11,142 nt of DNA from NCBI GenBank assembly GCA_945938055.1, contig CAMEUH010000070.1, positions 1 through 11,142 of the forward strand, given 5' to 3'. The translations under genes and the position numbers were made by a program. How positions within the stretch are numbered: the first letter of the stretch is position 1; the number at the start of each line of letters is the position of its first letter. The notes below the pieces were generated by a model that worked only from the letters and a program-made list of their open reading frames with translations, was not told where the DNA came from and ran no database searches. This DNA is from an uncultured Eubacteriaceae bacterium. GTDB lineage: Bacteria > Bacillota > Clostridia > Lachnospirales > Lachnospiraceae. Shown here in pieces: positions 1 through 6,482 of the stretch.

Positions 1-38
1 TTTTATATTTTACATGTCACGAAAGTAGAGCTTAAGAC

Positions 39-66
39 TTGCAATTATCCTGTTTTTTGGTATACT
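39..66 (+). promoter_or_regulatory. Putative sigma-70/A promoter of the yicC-remA-gmk-rpoZ operon
   Basis: A -35-like TTGCAA (39-44) is followed after 16 bases by a -10-like TATACT (61-66). This predicts a transcript start near 73 and a leader of about 65 bases before the yicC start at 138. No other gene is visible in bases 1-137. The match is good but not perfect, and the assignment is from consensus only. Confidence 0.6.
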
Positions 67-93
67 ACTAGATGGACGTTTTTGCGTTACAGA

Positions 94-121
94 GTGCAGG
101 GATTTTACTGCACAAATGCAG
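94..121 (+). promoter_or_regulatory. Leader hairpins upstream of yicC (two mutually exclusive stems)
   Basis: GTGCAG (94-99) can pair with CTGCAC (108-113) around an 8-base loop. The same 108-112 segment can instead pair with TGCAG at 117-121 around a 4-base loop (CAAA), just upstream of the GGAG ribosome binding site at 127-130. The two pairings share bases, so only one can form at a time. The pairing is seen directly; a regulatory role is inference. Confidence 0.3.
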
Positions 122-137
122 GATTTGGAGAAAAATC

Positions 138-1022
138 ATGATAAAAAGTATGACTGGGTTTGGCAGAGGGGAAGCGGCCGGACCAAATTATAAGGTAACT
201 GTTGAAATGAAATCGGTAAATCACAGATATCTGGATTTATCCATTAAATTACCAAAGAAGCTGAATGCTTATGAGGCGAATCTTAAAAATATCATAAAGA
301 AGTATCTGGTGCGCGGAAAAGTAGATGTGTATGTAAGCTATGAAAATATTTCCGATGCAACGGTTGATATTCAGTACAATTCCCTCGTGGCAGCAAGATA
401 TCTGGACATATTCCGGGAGATGGCAGAGGAATTTCATATTGAAAATGATGTGAGGGTTTCTTCCCTGTCAAGATATCCGGAAGTATTGGTAACAGAGGAT
501 TTGGAACCGGAAGAGGATGAACTGTGTGGAATAGCGGAAGAGGCGCTGACAAAGGCCTGTGAACAGATTTTGGCAGCGAGGGAAGCAGAAGGAAGACATC
601 TGAGTGAGGATCTGGTGTTAAAGCTTGACGGCATGACGGCAATCATTGATTATATTAATTCCCATAGTGAAGGGATTCTTAAGGATTATCGGGCAAAGCT
701 TCTCGAGCGTGTCCAGGAAGTCCTTGGGGATGTCAATGTGGATGAGAGCAGGATTGCAACAGAGGTTGTGCTTTATGCAGACAAGATTTGTGTAGATGAG
801 GAAATGGTTCGTTTAAGAAGTCATATTAACAGTATGAAAGAGGCCTTGATTTCCGGTAAGGAAGAAGGAATTGGTCGTAAACTGGATTTTATTGCCCAGG
901 AAATGAACCGTGAAGCAAACACTACGTTATCTAAGGCAAATAATCTGGAGATTTCCCAGAAGGCCATTGATTTAAAGACTGAAATCGAGAAGGTTCGGGA
1001 GCAGATTCAGAACATTGAGTAA
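138..1022 (+). CDS. yicC: YicC family endoribonuclease (YicC_N plus DUF1732)
   Basis: A 294-residue protein, the usual length for the YicC/YloC family. It opens with the family hallmark MIKSMTGFGRG and continues with a YicC_N domain (about residues 1-155, including the VEMKSVNHRYLD stretch). A C-terminal DUF1732 domain (about 210-294) carries GRKLDFIAQEMNREANT. YicC proteins from Escherichia coli have been reported as endoribonucleases acting on small RNAs and mRNA; here a cytoplasmic RNA-processing role is inferred by family. The ATG at 138 is chosen over an upstream in-frame ATG at 72 because homology begins there and TTGGAG (125-130) gives correct spacing. It is the first gene of an operon, and remA follows immediately. 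The order yicC-remA-gmk-rpoZ matches that of Bacillus and many clostridia. Confidence 0.93.
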   Translation: MIKSMTGFGRGEAAGPNYKVTVEMKSVNHRYLDLSIKLPKKLNAYEANLKNIIKKYLVRGKVDVYVSYENISDATVDIQYNSLVAARYLDIFREMAEEFHIENDVRVSSLSRYPEVLVTEDLEPEEDELCGIAEEALTKACEQILAAREAEGRHLSEDLVLKLDGMTAIIDYINSHSEGILKDYRAKLLERVQEVLGDVNVDESRIATEVVLYADKICVDEEMVRLRSHINSMKEALISGKEEGIGRKLDFIAQEMNREANTTLSKANNLEISQKAIDLKTEIEKVREQIQNIE

Positions 1023-1034
1023 ATGAGGTGGAAT

Positions 1035-1295
1035 GTGACAAAGTTAATTAACATTGGTTTTGGAAATGTGGTGAATTCCAGTAAGATTGTGGCAATCATC
1101 AGTCCGGATTCCGCACCTTCCAAGCGGCTGGTACAGAATGCCAAGGATCAGGGAACTGCCATTGATGCCACTCATGGAAGAAAGACCAAAGGGATTATCG
1201 TGACGGATGGTGGAAATATTATTTTATCGGCGCTCATGCCGGAAACCATTGCCAATCGATTTTACAATAAGGATACAGGTGAAGAACATGAATAA
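1035..1295 (+). CDS. remA: RemA-like regulatory protein (DUF370)
   Basis: An 86-residue protein of the DUF370/RemA family. Family features seen are LINIGFGN at the N-terminus, the conserved SPDSAPSKR segment, DATHGRKTKGIIV and a C-terminal ILSALMPETIANRF. In Bacillus subtilis RemA is a DNA-binding regulator of biofilm matrix and osmoprotection genes; in clostridia the target genes are mostly unknown. The GTG at 1035 is preferred to the ATG at 1023. The family begins with M-T-x-x-x-INIGFGN, and GAGGTG (1025-1030) sits at ribosome-binding distance from the GTG, whereas the ATG directly abuts the yicC stop and has no such site. The gene overlaps gmk by 8 bases (1288-1295), which suggests coupled translation. 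Confidence 0.9.
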   Translation: MTKLINIGFGNVVNSSKIVAIISPDSAPSKRLVQNAKDQGTAIDATHGRKTKGIIVTDGGNIILSALMPETIANRFYNKDTGEEHE

Positions 1296-1920
1296 AGAAG
1301 GATTGTTGATTGTTGTTTCGGGATTTTCAGGCGCAGGAAAGGGAACGGTCATGAAGAGGCTGATTGAGAAGTATCAGTCCTATGCACTTTCCATATCCGC
1401 AACAACCCGTGCTCCGCGGGAAGGCGAAGTAAATGGAAGAGAATACTTTTTTAAAACCGTGGAAGAATTTAAGGAAATGATTGCACGGGATGAACTGATT
1501 GAATATGCACAGTATGTAAACAATTTCTATGGGACTCCGAAACATTATGTGGAAGAACAGTTAAAGGCTGGAAGAAATGTAATTCTTGAGATTGAAATCC
1601 AGGGTGCCTTAAAGATTAAGGAGAAGTTTCCGGATGCCGTTTTAATGTTTATTGTTCCTCCGAGTGCCAAAGTCCTGAAAGAAAGACTGATTGGCAGGGG
1701 AACAGAAAGTCTTGATGTGGTTCATGCAAGACTGAAAAGAGCTGTGGAAGAAGCAGAGGGCGTGGAAGCCTATGATTACGTGGTAGTTAATGATGATTTG
1801 GAGACCTGCGTGGAAGATATTAATGAGATTATACTTTCCGAGCAAAAAAAGGTTGCGAAAAATCTGACTTTGATTAATAATATAAGAGATGAGCTTAAGT
1901 GCTTTTCGAAAGGAGAATAA
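1288..1920 (+). CDS. gmk: Guanylate kinase
   Basis: A 210-residue guanylate kinase that converts GMP and ATP to GDP and ADP in the cytoplasm, an essential step of guanine nucleotide supply. The P-loop GFSGAGKGT spans residues 12-20 (Lys18). The GMP-binding segment contains SATTRAPREGEVNGREYFF, and the core also has ILEIEIQGA and a lid-type Arg-rich segment RLIGRGTES. Length is normal for bacterial Gmk (about 205 residues). The ATG at 1288 is chosen because homology starts there and AGGTGA (1277-1282) is a good ribosome binding site; the longer in-frame start at 1207 lies within remA. It overlaps the remA stop by 8 bases and is followed 3 bases later by rpoZ. Confidence 0.97.
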   Translation: MNKEGLLIVVSGFSGAGKGTVMKRLIEKYQSYALSISATTRAPREGEVNGREYFFKTVEEFKEMIARDELIEYAQYVNNFYGTPKHYVEEQLKAGRNVILEIEIQGALKIKEKFPDAVLMFIVPPSAKVLKERLIGRGTESLDVVHARLKRAVEEAEGVEAYDYVVVNDDLETCVEDINEIILSEQKKVAKNLTLINNIRDELKCFSKGE

Positions 1921-1923
1921 ATT

Positions 1924-2160
1924 ATGTTACATCCATCTTACACAGAAATCATGGAAGTTGTGAACGGTGATACCGAACCGGGAGAACAGCCAATTGTACA
2001 GAGCAGATATTCTATCGTGCTGGCAACTGCAAAGAGAGCAAGACAGATTATTGATGGTGATGAACCGATGGCTTCTGTTGCGAATAATAAGCCTTTATCC
2101 ATTGCAGTAGAAGAAGTGTATGAAGGCAAGGTTAAGATTGTAAACGAAGAAGAGGAATAA
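1924..2160 (+). CDS. rpoZ: DNA-directed RNA polymerase omega subunit
   Basis: A 78-residue protein in the position typical of rpoZ, directly after gmk. It has the omega core: an N-terminal MLHPSYTEIM, then SRYSIVLATAKRARQI, then a C-terminal segment beginning KPLSIAVEEV. Omega helps beta-prime fold and assemble into RNA polymerase. The ribosome binding site AGGAG (1911-1915) lies within the last codons of gmk, giving 8 bases of spacing. It is the last gene of the operon: a dyad at 2163-2177 and a terminator hairpin at 2186-2210 follow, and the next gene is on the other strand. Confidence 0.93.
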   Translation: MLHPSYTEIMEVVNGDTEPGEQPIVQSRYSIVLATAKRARQIIDGDEPMASVANNKPLSIAVEEVYEGKVKIVNEEEE

Positions 2161-2162
2161 TC

Positions 2163-2177
2163 TCCGGTTGAACCGGA
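2163..2177. repeat. Perfect 15-base dyad just after rpoZ
   Basis: Two 7-base arms flank one central base: TCCGGTT then G then AACCGGA. It starts 3 bases after the rpoZ stop codon and 8 bases before the terminator stem. It could form a small hairpin with a 3-base loop or be a protein-binding dyad. No function can be assigned from sequence. Confidence 0.4.
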
Positions 2178-2185
2178 TCATGAAG

Positions 2186-2210
2186 AAGGAGGCTTTTAAG
2201 CCTCCTTTTT
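2186..2210. terminator. Rho-independent terminator between rpoZ and the ABC-F gene
   Basis: The arms AAGGAGGCTT (2186-2195) and AAGCCTCCTT (2198-2207) form a GC-rich stem, realistically GGAGGC/GCCTCC with a TTTTAA loop. Five T residues (2206-2210) follow on the plus strand, so it should end the rpoZ operon. The ABC-F gene ends at 2221 on the opposite strand, so the same hairpin could also serve it, but the T tract on that strand is interrupted (TTCTTCA) and therefore weaker. Confidence 0.85.
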
Positions 2211-2220
2211 AAGTGCGATG

Positions 2221-3765
2221 TTAGATTTTTGTGCTCCATTTGGAACAGTCCCATACCTCGGTTACAATATCTTCGTAGAATTCCGGCTCGTGGCAGATGA
2301 GAATGATACTTCCTTTGTATGCCTTTAAAGCTCGTTTTAGTTCTTCCTTGGCATCCACGTCTAAGTGATTGGTCGGCTCGTCCAGTGCAAGGACATTGGT
2401 CTCGCGGTTAATCAGCTTGCATAGGCGGACCTTTGCCTGTTCACCACCACTTAAGACTCTTACCTGACTTTCAATGTGCTTGGTGGTAAGACCACATTTT
2501 GCCAGTGCAGAACGAACCTCATACTGGGTATAAGATGGAAATTCCTTCCAGATTTCATCAATGCAGGTACAGGAAGGGTCTGCCTTGACTTCCTGCTCAA
2601 AATACCCAAGACTGATGTAATCTCCCATCGTGGCACTACCGGATAGTGGTTTGTTGAGACCTAATATGCTTCTTAGAAGGGTTGTCTTTCCGATGCCGTT
2701 GGCGCCGGTTAAGGCAATTTTCTGCCCACGTTCCATGGAAAGGGTAAGAGGAGAGGAAAGAGGTTCTTCATATCCAATGACAAGGTCTCTGGTTTCAAAG
2801 ATATAACGTCCTGGTGTACGTGCTTCCTTAAAGTGGAATTCTGGTTTCGGTTTTTCACGGGCAAGCTCAATGACATCCATTTTATCCAGTTTTTTCTGGC
2901 GGGACATTGCCATGTTTCTGGTGGCAACACGTGCCTTGTTTCTGGCAACTAATTCACGGATTTCCTGCTGCTGACGGTTATATGCAGCTTCCAGCTGTGC
3001 CTTTTTTACCTGATAAACTTCAAGGAATTTATCATAATTTCCCACGTAGCGGTTTAATTCCTGATTTTCCATGTGATAAATCAGATTGACGACACTGTTA
3101 AGGAATGGAATGTCGTGGGAAATAAGGATAAAGGCATTTTCGTAGTCCAAAAGGTAGCGCTTTAACCATTCAATATGCTCTGCATCCAGATAGTTGGTCG
3201 GTTCATCCAGCAGGAGAATATCCGGTTTCTCCAAAAGAAGCTTGCCTAAAAGCACCTTGGTACGCTGACCACCGCTTAATTCGGTTACATCACGGTCAAG
3301 ACCAATGTCACAAAGACCTAATGCCCGTCCGACTTCTTCTACCTTGGAATCGATAATGTAGAAGTCATGCAGGGTAAGGGTATCCTGAATTACACCCAGT
3401 TCATCCATCATCTGCTGCATGGTCTCTTCATCAGCAGTTCCCATCTGGTCGCAGATTTCATTCATTCTGGTTTCCAATTCAAAAAGATAAGAAAAAGCTG
3501 ATTTTAGGGTGTCACGGATGGTCATGCCCTGGGAAAGCACTGTATGCTGGTCTAAATAACCTACCCGGACATTTTTGGACCATTCGACCTTTCCTTCATC
3601 TGGCATTAATTTTCCGGTAACAATGTTCATAAAGGTTGACTTTCCCTCCCCATTGGCACCCACGAGACCAATATGCTCGCCTTTTAAGAGACGAAAGGAA
3701 ACATTGTTAAAAATGGCACGGTCACCAAAACCGTGGCTTAGATTTTCTACATTTAAAATACTCAT
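2221..3765 (-). CDS. ABC-F family ATPase (YbiT/YkpA-like ribosome-associated)
   Basis: A 514-residue soluble protein with two ABC ATPase domains and no membrane segment, as in ABC-F translation factors. NBD1 has Walker A GANGEGKST (36-44), signature LSGGQ (163-167), Walker B LLLDEP (Asp187, Glu188) and switch His217. NBD2 has Walker A GANGIGKTT (354-362), signature LSGGE (438-442), Asp462/Glu463 and switch His492. An arm-like insertion lies at about 90-135, and the charged inter-domain linker (about 245-310) is the presumed tRNA-interacting segment. The protein most resembles the housekeeping YbiT/YkpA subgroup rather than a known antibiotic-resistance ABC-F, so it probably acts on stalled or initiating ribosomes. 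The ATG at 3765 is chosen because MSILNVENLSHGFG is the family start and GGAG (3778-3775) is 9 bases away; an upstream start at 3807 would overlap the promoter. It is monocistronic and divergent from rimO. Confidence 0.93.
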   Translation of the reverse strand: MSILNVENLSHGFGDRAIFNNVSFRLLKGEHIGLVGANGEGKSTFMNIVTGKLMPDEGKVEWSKNVRVGYLDQHTVLSQGMTIRDTLKSAFSYLFELETRMNEICDQMGTADEETMQQMMDELGVIQDTLTLHDFYIIDSKVEEVGRALGLCDIGLDRDVTELSGGQRTKVLLGKLLLEKPDILLLDEPTNYLDAEHIEWLKRYLLDYENAFILISHDIPFLNSVVNLIYHMENQELNRYVGNYDKFLEVYQVKKAQLEAAYNRQQQEIRELVARNKARVATRNMAMSRQKKLDKMDVIELAREKPKPEFHFKEARTPGRYIFETRDLVIGYEEPLSSPLTLSMERGQKIALTGANGIGKTTLLRSILGLNKPLSGSATMGDYISLGYFEQEVKADPSCTCIDEIWKEFPSYTQYEVRSALAKCGLTTKHIESQVRVLSGGEQAKVRLCKLINRETNVLALDEPTNHLDVDAKEELKRALKAYKGSIILICHEPEFYEDIVTEVWDCSKWSTKI

Positions 3766-3805
3766 TTTATCATACTCCGATTTTCTTTTTAGACGTAATG
3801 ATTGC

Positions 3806-3834
3806 ATTATACTATAAGTTTTGATGCCCGTAAA
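3806..3834 (-). promoter_or_regulatory. Putative promoter of the ABC-F gene
   Basis: On the minus strand a -35-like TTTACG (3834-3829) is separated by exactly 17 bases from a perfect -10 TATAAT (3811-3806). The predicted transcript start near 3799 gives a leader of about 34 bases. Confidence 0.7.
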
Positions 3835-3835
3835 C

Positions 3836-3864
3836 TTGATTTTTCAATGAAAAGATTGTACAAT
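3836..3864 (+). promoter_or_regulatory. Putative promoter of the rimO-pgsA-cinA operon
   Basis: A -35-like TTGATT (3836-3841) is followed after 17 bases by a -10-like TACAAT (3859-3864). The predicted start is near 3871, about 38 bases before rimO. Its -35 box lies one base from the -35 box of the divergent ABC-F promoter. Confidence 0.7.
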
Positions 3865-3908
3865 GGATTTAATTTTGAGTTCAAAGGAATAGTCAGGAGT
3901 AAGATTTC

Positions 3909-5246
3909 ATGAAATTAATGTTTGTTTCACTTGGATGTGACAAGAATCTGGTTGATACGGAAATCATGATGGGGCTGCTTGCCAAAAGGAACATCACTTT
4001 TACGGATGATGAAACAGAGGCAGAAATCATTGTGGTGAATACCTGTTGTTTTATCAATGATGCAAAGGAAGAGAGTGTTAATACCATACTTGACATGGCG
4101 GAATTGAAAAAAAGTGGCAGCTGTAAGGTGCTGATTGTGGCAGGATGCATGGCAGAACGCTATCGTCAGGAAATCATTGATGAGATTCCGGAAGTGGATG
4201 CAGTGCTTGGAACGGCATCCTATGATAAAATTGATGAGGTTCTGTCTAATGCTCTTTCCGGGCATGGAACAAATATATTTGAGGATTTGTCAAGACTTCC
4301 GGATAATACCACGAAACGTCTCGTAACCACGGGAGGGCATTATGCTTATCTTAAAATTGCGGAAGGCTGTGATAAATGCTGTACCTACTGCATTATTCCA
4401 AAGATTCGTGGCCGGTACCGCAGCTATCCCATGGAAGAACTGCTGTCACAGGCAAGGGAGCTTGTGGAAGGCGGCGTAAAGGAACTTCTTCTGGTTGCGC
4501 AGGAAACTACTCTTTATGGAAAGGATTTGTATGGGGAAAAATCCCTGCACAAACTGATTCGGGAGCTATGTAAGATTGACGGACTGGTGTGGATACGGAT
4601 TCTTTACTGTTATCCGGAGGAAATCGATGATGAACTGATTGAGGTAATCAAAAGCGAGCCAAAGGTATGTCATTATCTGGACATGCCAATCCAGCATGCC
4701 AATGATGATGTGTTAAGAAGAATGGGACGCCGGACGAATCAGAAGGAATTAAGAAGCATTATTGAAAAACTCAGGAGAGAGATTCCGGATATTGCCCTTC
4801 GTACCTCACTTATCGCAGGTTTTCCGGGAGAAACACCGGATGCACATGAAGAAATGCTGGATTTTGTGGACGAAATGGAATTTGATCGTCTGGGCGTGTT
4901 TGCTTATTCAGCAGAAGAGGATACGCCGGCATATTCTTTTAAGGATCAGGTAGAGGAAGAAACAAAGCAGGAATGGCGTGATGAAATCATGGAATTACAG
5001 CAGGAAGTTTCCATGGATAAATCACAGGAACGAATCGGAAAAACCTATCAGGTCATGATTGAAGGAAAAGTTTCCGATGAAAATGCTTATGTGGGAAGAA
5101 CCTATATGGATGCACCGAACGTGGATGGCTATATTTTTGTGAACACGGAGGAAGAACTTATGACCGGGGATTTTGTCCCAGTGAAGGTGACCGGTGCATT
5201 AGAATATGATTTGATTGGAGAAATTGATTATGAATCTGCCAAATAA
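3909..5246 (+). CDS. rimO: Ribosomal protein uS12 (Asp) methylthiotransferase RimO
   Basis: A 445-residue radical-SAM methylthiotransferase. The order is an N-terminal UPF0004 domain with cluster-binding Cys10 (SLGCDKN), Cys46 and Cys80 (AGCMAER), then a radical-SAM domain with the CxxxCxxC motif at Cys154, Cys158 and Cys161, then a C-terminal TRAM domain (about 375-442, GKTYQVMIEGKVSDE onward). The opening MFVSLGCDKNLVDTE separates RimO from MiaB. The enzyme adds a methylthio group to a conserved aspartate of ribosomal protein S12 using two 4Fe-4S clusters and S-adenosylmethionine. Residue 157, inside the radical-SAM motif, is an additional cysteine. The ATG at 3909 has AGGAGT (3895-3900) upstream. 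The 3' end overlaps pgsA by 17 bases, implying translational coupling. Confidence 0.96.
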   Translation: MKLMFVSLGCDKNLVDTEIMMGLLAKRNITFTDDETEAEIIVVNTCCFINDAKEESVNTILDMAELKKSGSCKVLIVAGCMAERYRQEIIDEIPEVDAVLGTASYDKIDEVLSNALSGHGTNIFEDLSRLPDNTTKRLVTTGGHYAYLKIAEGCDKCCTYCIIPKIRGRYRSYPMEELLSQARELVEGGVKELLLVAQETTLYGKDLYGEKSLHKLIRELCKIDGLVWIRILYCYPEEIDDELIEVIKSEPKVCHYLDMPIQHANDDVLRRMGRRTNQKELRSIIEKLRREIPDIALRTSLIAGFPGETPDAHEEMLDFVDEMEFDRLGVFAYSAEEDTPAYSFKDQVEEETKQEWRDEIMELQQEVSMDKSQERIGKTYQVMIEGKVSDENAYVGRTYMDAPNVDGYIFVNTEEELMTGDFVPVKVTGALEYDLIGEIDYESAK

Positions 5247-5799
5247 ACTTACAATATTTCGGGTACTGTTGATTGTACCTTTCGTGATTTTGCTGCTGGG
5301 AAGTCATGCGGGCTGGACATTTATGGCACCGCTTGCGCCGTATGCGGACTATATAGCATGTGGGATATTTATTCTTGCAAGTCTTACGGATTTTCTGGAT
5401 GGAAAAATTGCAAGAAAGTATCATCTGGTAACAAATTTTGGAAAATTCATGGATCCGCTTGCAGATAAGCTGCTGGTCTGTGCTGCAATGATTTGCCTGG
5501 TAGACATGGGAAGACTGGCTTCCTGGATTGTCATTATCATTATCAGCAGGGAATTTATCATTAGTGGATTCCGACTGATTGCATCGGATAATGGTGTGGT
5601 GATTGCGGCAAGCTACTGGGGAAAATTTAAGACAACGTTCCAGATGCTCATGATTATTCTTCTGATTCTGAATTTTCAGAACCGGGTTATGATGATTGTT
5701 ACGGATGTAGTGGTTTATGCCGCCTTACTGCTGACGATAATCTCGCTGGCTGACTATCTTGTAAAGAATGCAAATGTCATGAGGGACGGCGGAATGTAA
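5230..5799 (+). CDS. pgsA: CDP-diacylglycerol--glycerol-3-phosphate 3-phosphatidyltransferase
   Basis: A 189-residue integral membrane enzyme that makes phosphatidylglycerophosphate from CDP-diacylglycerol and glycerol 3-phosphate, the committed step to phosphatidylglycerol and cardiolipin. The full CDP-alcohol phosphatidyltransferase motif is present: Asp54, Asp57-Gly58, Ala61-Arg62, Gly71, Asp75 and Asp79. The N-terminus MNLPNKLTIFR is typical of PgsA. Hydrophobic segments are visible at about 11-24, 40-52, 82-93, 99-111, 136-148 and 155-172. The ATG at 5230 is used because the family starts with N-x-P-N-x-L-T and GGAG (5217-5220) is 9 bases upstream; the in-frame ATG at 5215 lies inside that site. 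It overlaps the rimO end, and cinA follows after 44 bases. Confidence 0.94.
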   Translation: MNLPNKLTIFRVLLIVPFVILLLGSHAGWTFMAPLAPYADYIACGIFILASLTDFLDGKIARKYHLVTNFGKFMDPLADKLLVCAAMICLVDMGRLASWIVIIIISREFIISGFRLIASDNGVVIAASYWGKFKTTFQMLMIILLILNFQNRVMMIVTDVVVYAALLLTIISLADYLVKNANVMRDGGM

Positions 5800-5843
5800 A
5801 CGATTTTATGAATGCGAAAAACAGAGACTGTGGAGGAAGAAAA

Positions 5844-6338
5844 ATGGAAACGGTTTCCGAACTGGCAGAAATGGTCTTACAGCTTTTGAAAAAGAAAAAC
5901 ATGCATGTGACTTTTGTGGAATCCTGTACCGGAGGCATGCTTGCATCCAGCCTGGTGAGCATAAGCGGAGCGTCTGCCGTAATGGAACAGGCAATGGTGA
6001 CTTATTCGAATGAGGCGAAGAAGCGTCTGGCAGGCGTGAAAGAGTCGACCCTGGAACAGTATGGTGCCGTAAGCAGTCAGACTGCCATGGAGATGGCAGA
6101 AGGCGGAGCAAAAAGAGCAGAATGTGAGCTATGTGTATCGGTCACAGGCGTGGCCGGACCCGGAATGGAGGAAGATAAGCCGGTTGGACTGGTATTCTTA
6201 GGAATCTTTTTCCTTGGGAATGTGCGTGCCGTGGAATGCCATTTTTTAGGAAATCGTCAGGAAATACGGGAAGCGGCAGTAAAAAAAGCATTTGAACTTA
6301 TCATGGAAGAGTTGAAAGAAATGGAAGAAAAGAAATAG
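5844..6338 (+). CDS. CinA C-terminal family protein (PncC-type nicotinamide-nucleotide amidohydrolase)
   Basis: A 164-residue protein made only of the CinA C-terminal domain, the same size as stand-alone PncC enzymes. Family motifs visible are VESCTGGML (residues 25-33, with the conserved Ser27), YSNEAKKRLAGV, and SVTGVAGPG. Such enzymes deamidate nicotinamide mononucleotide to nicotinate mononucleotide, recycling NMN formed, for example, by NAD+-dependent DNA ligase; that activity is inferred from the family. The N-terminal molybdopterin-binding-like (COG1058) domain of full-length CinA is absent, and the 44-base gap upstream has no room for it. The ATG at 5844 is chosen because GGAGG (5832-5836) precedes it by 7 bases and homology starts there; an in-frame ATG at 5808 lacks a ribosome binding site. 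It is the last gene of the operon. Confidence 0.9.
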   Translation: METVSELAEMVLQLLKKKNMHVTFVESCTGGMLASSLVSISGASAVMEQAMVTYSNEAKKRLAGVKESTLEQYGAVSSQTAMEMAEGGAKRAECELCVSVTGVAGPGMEEDKPVGLVFLGIFFLGNVRAVECHFLGNRQEIREAAVKKAFELIMEELKEMEEKK

Positions 6339-6358
6339 AAAAATTCTTCCATTTTTTT
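6319..6358 (+). terminator. Terminator overlapping the 3' end of the cinA-type gene
   Basis: An 11-base left arm AAATGGAAGAA (6319-6329) pairs perfectly with TTCTTCCATTT (6344-6354). The T run extends to 6358 (seven T in a row from 6352). The stop codon TAG (6336-6338) sits in the loop, so the last codons are part of the terminator. The stem is AT-rich, so strength is uncertain. Confidence 0.7.
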
Positions 6359-6359
6359 G

Positions 6360-6388
6360 TTGACGAATACAAAAGATTGCTGTATGAT
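6360..6388 (+). promoter_or_regulatory. Putative promoter of the DUF5688 gene
   Basis: A near-consensus TTGACG (6360-6365), a 17-base spacer and TATGAT (6383-6388). It begins one base after the T run of the preceding terminator. The predicted start near 6395 leaves a leader of about 88 bases, which begins with a possible hairpin AAACACA (6396-6402)/TGTGTTT (6415-6421). Confidence 0.75.
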
Positions 6389-6482
6389 AACTATCAAACA
6401 CAGAAATAATTCTATGTGTTTTATCTTAAATTATCTCATTATTAAATTTCCCCAAGAATCAAGAATAAGAAAGGAAAAAGGA

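Noticed and set aside
292..646. Open frames on the minus strand inside yicC
   Set aside because: They lie wholly within a clear family gene, have no ribosome binding site and give low-complexity Pro/Ser/His-rich translations.
1207..1287. Extended N-terminus for Gmk, and similar extensions for YicC, LigA and the DUF5688 protein
   Set aside because: Each extension lies in an upstream gene, leader or promoter, lacks family similarity, and a better-placed ribosome binding site exists at the internal start.
2221..3765. ABC-F gene as an antibiotic-resistance determinant
   Set aside because: Motifs and linker resemble the housekeeping YbiT/YkpA group, and no attenuator-type leader peptide is visible in the short 34-base leader.
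5806..6111. Minus-strand open frame of 101 codons inside the cinA-type gene
   Set aside because: The plus-strand frame carries all CinA motifs; the reverse frame is Ser/Pro/Leu rich without motifs or ribosome binding site.
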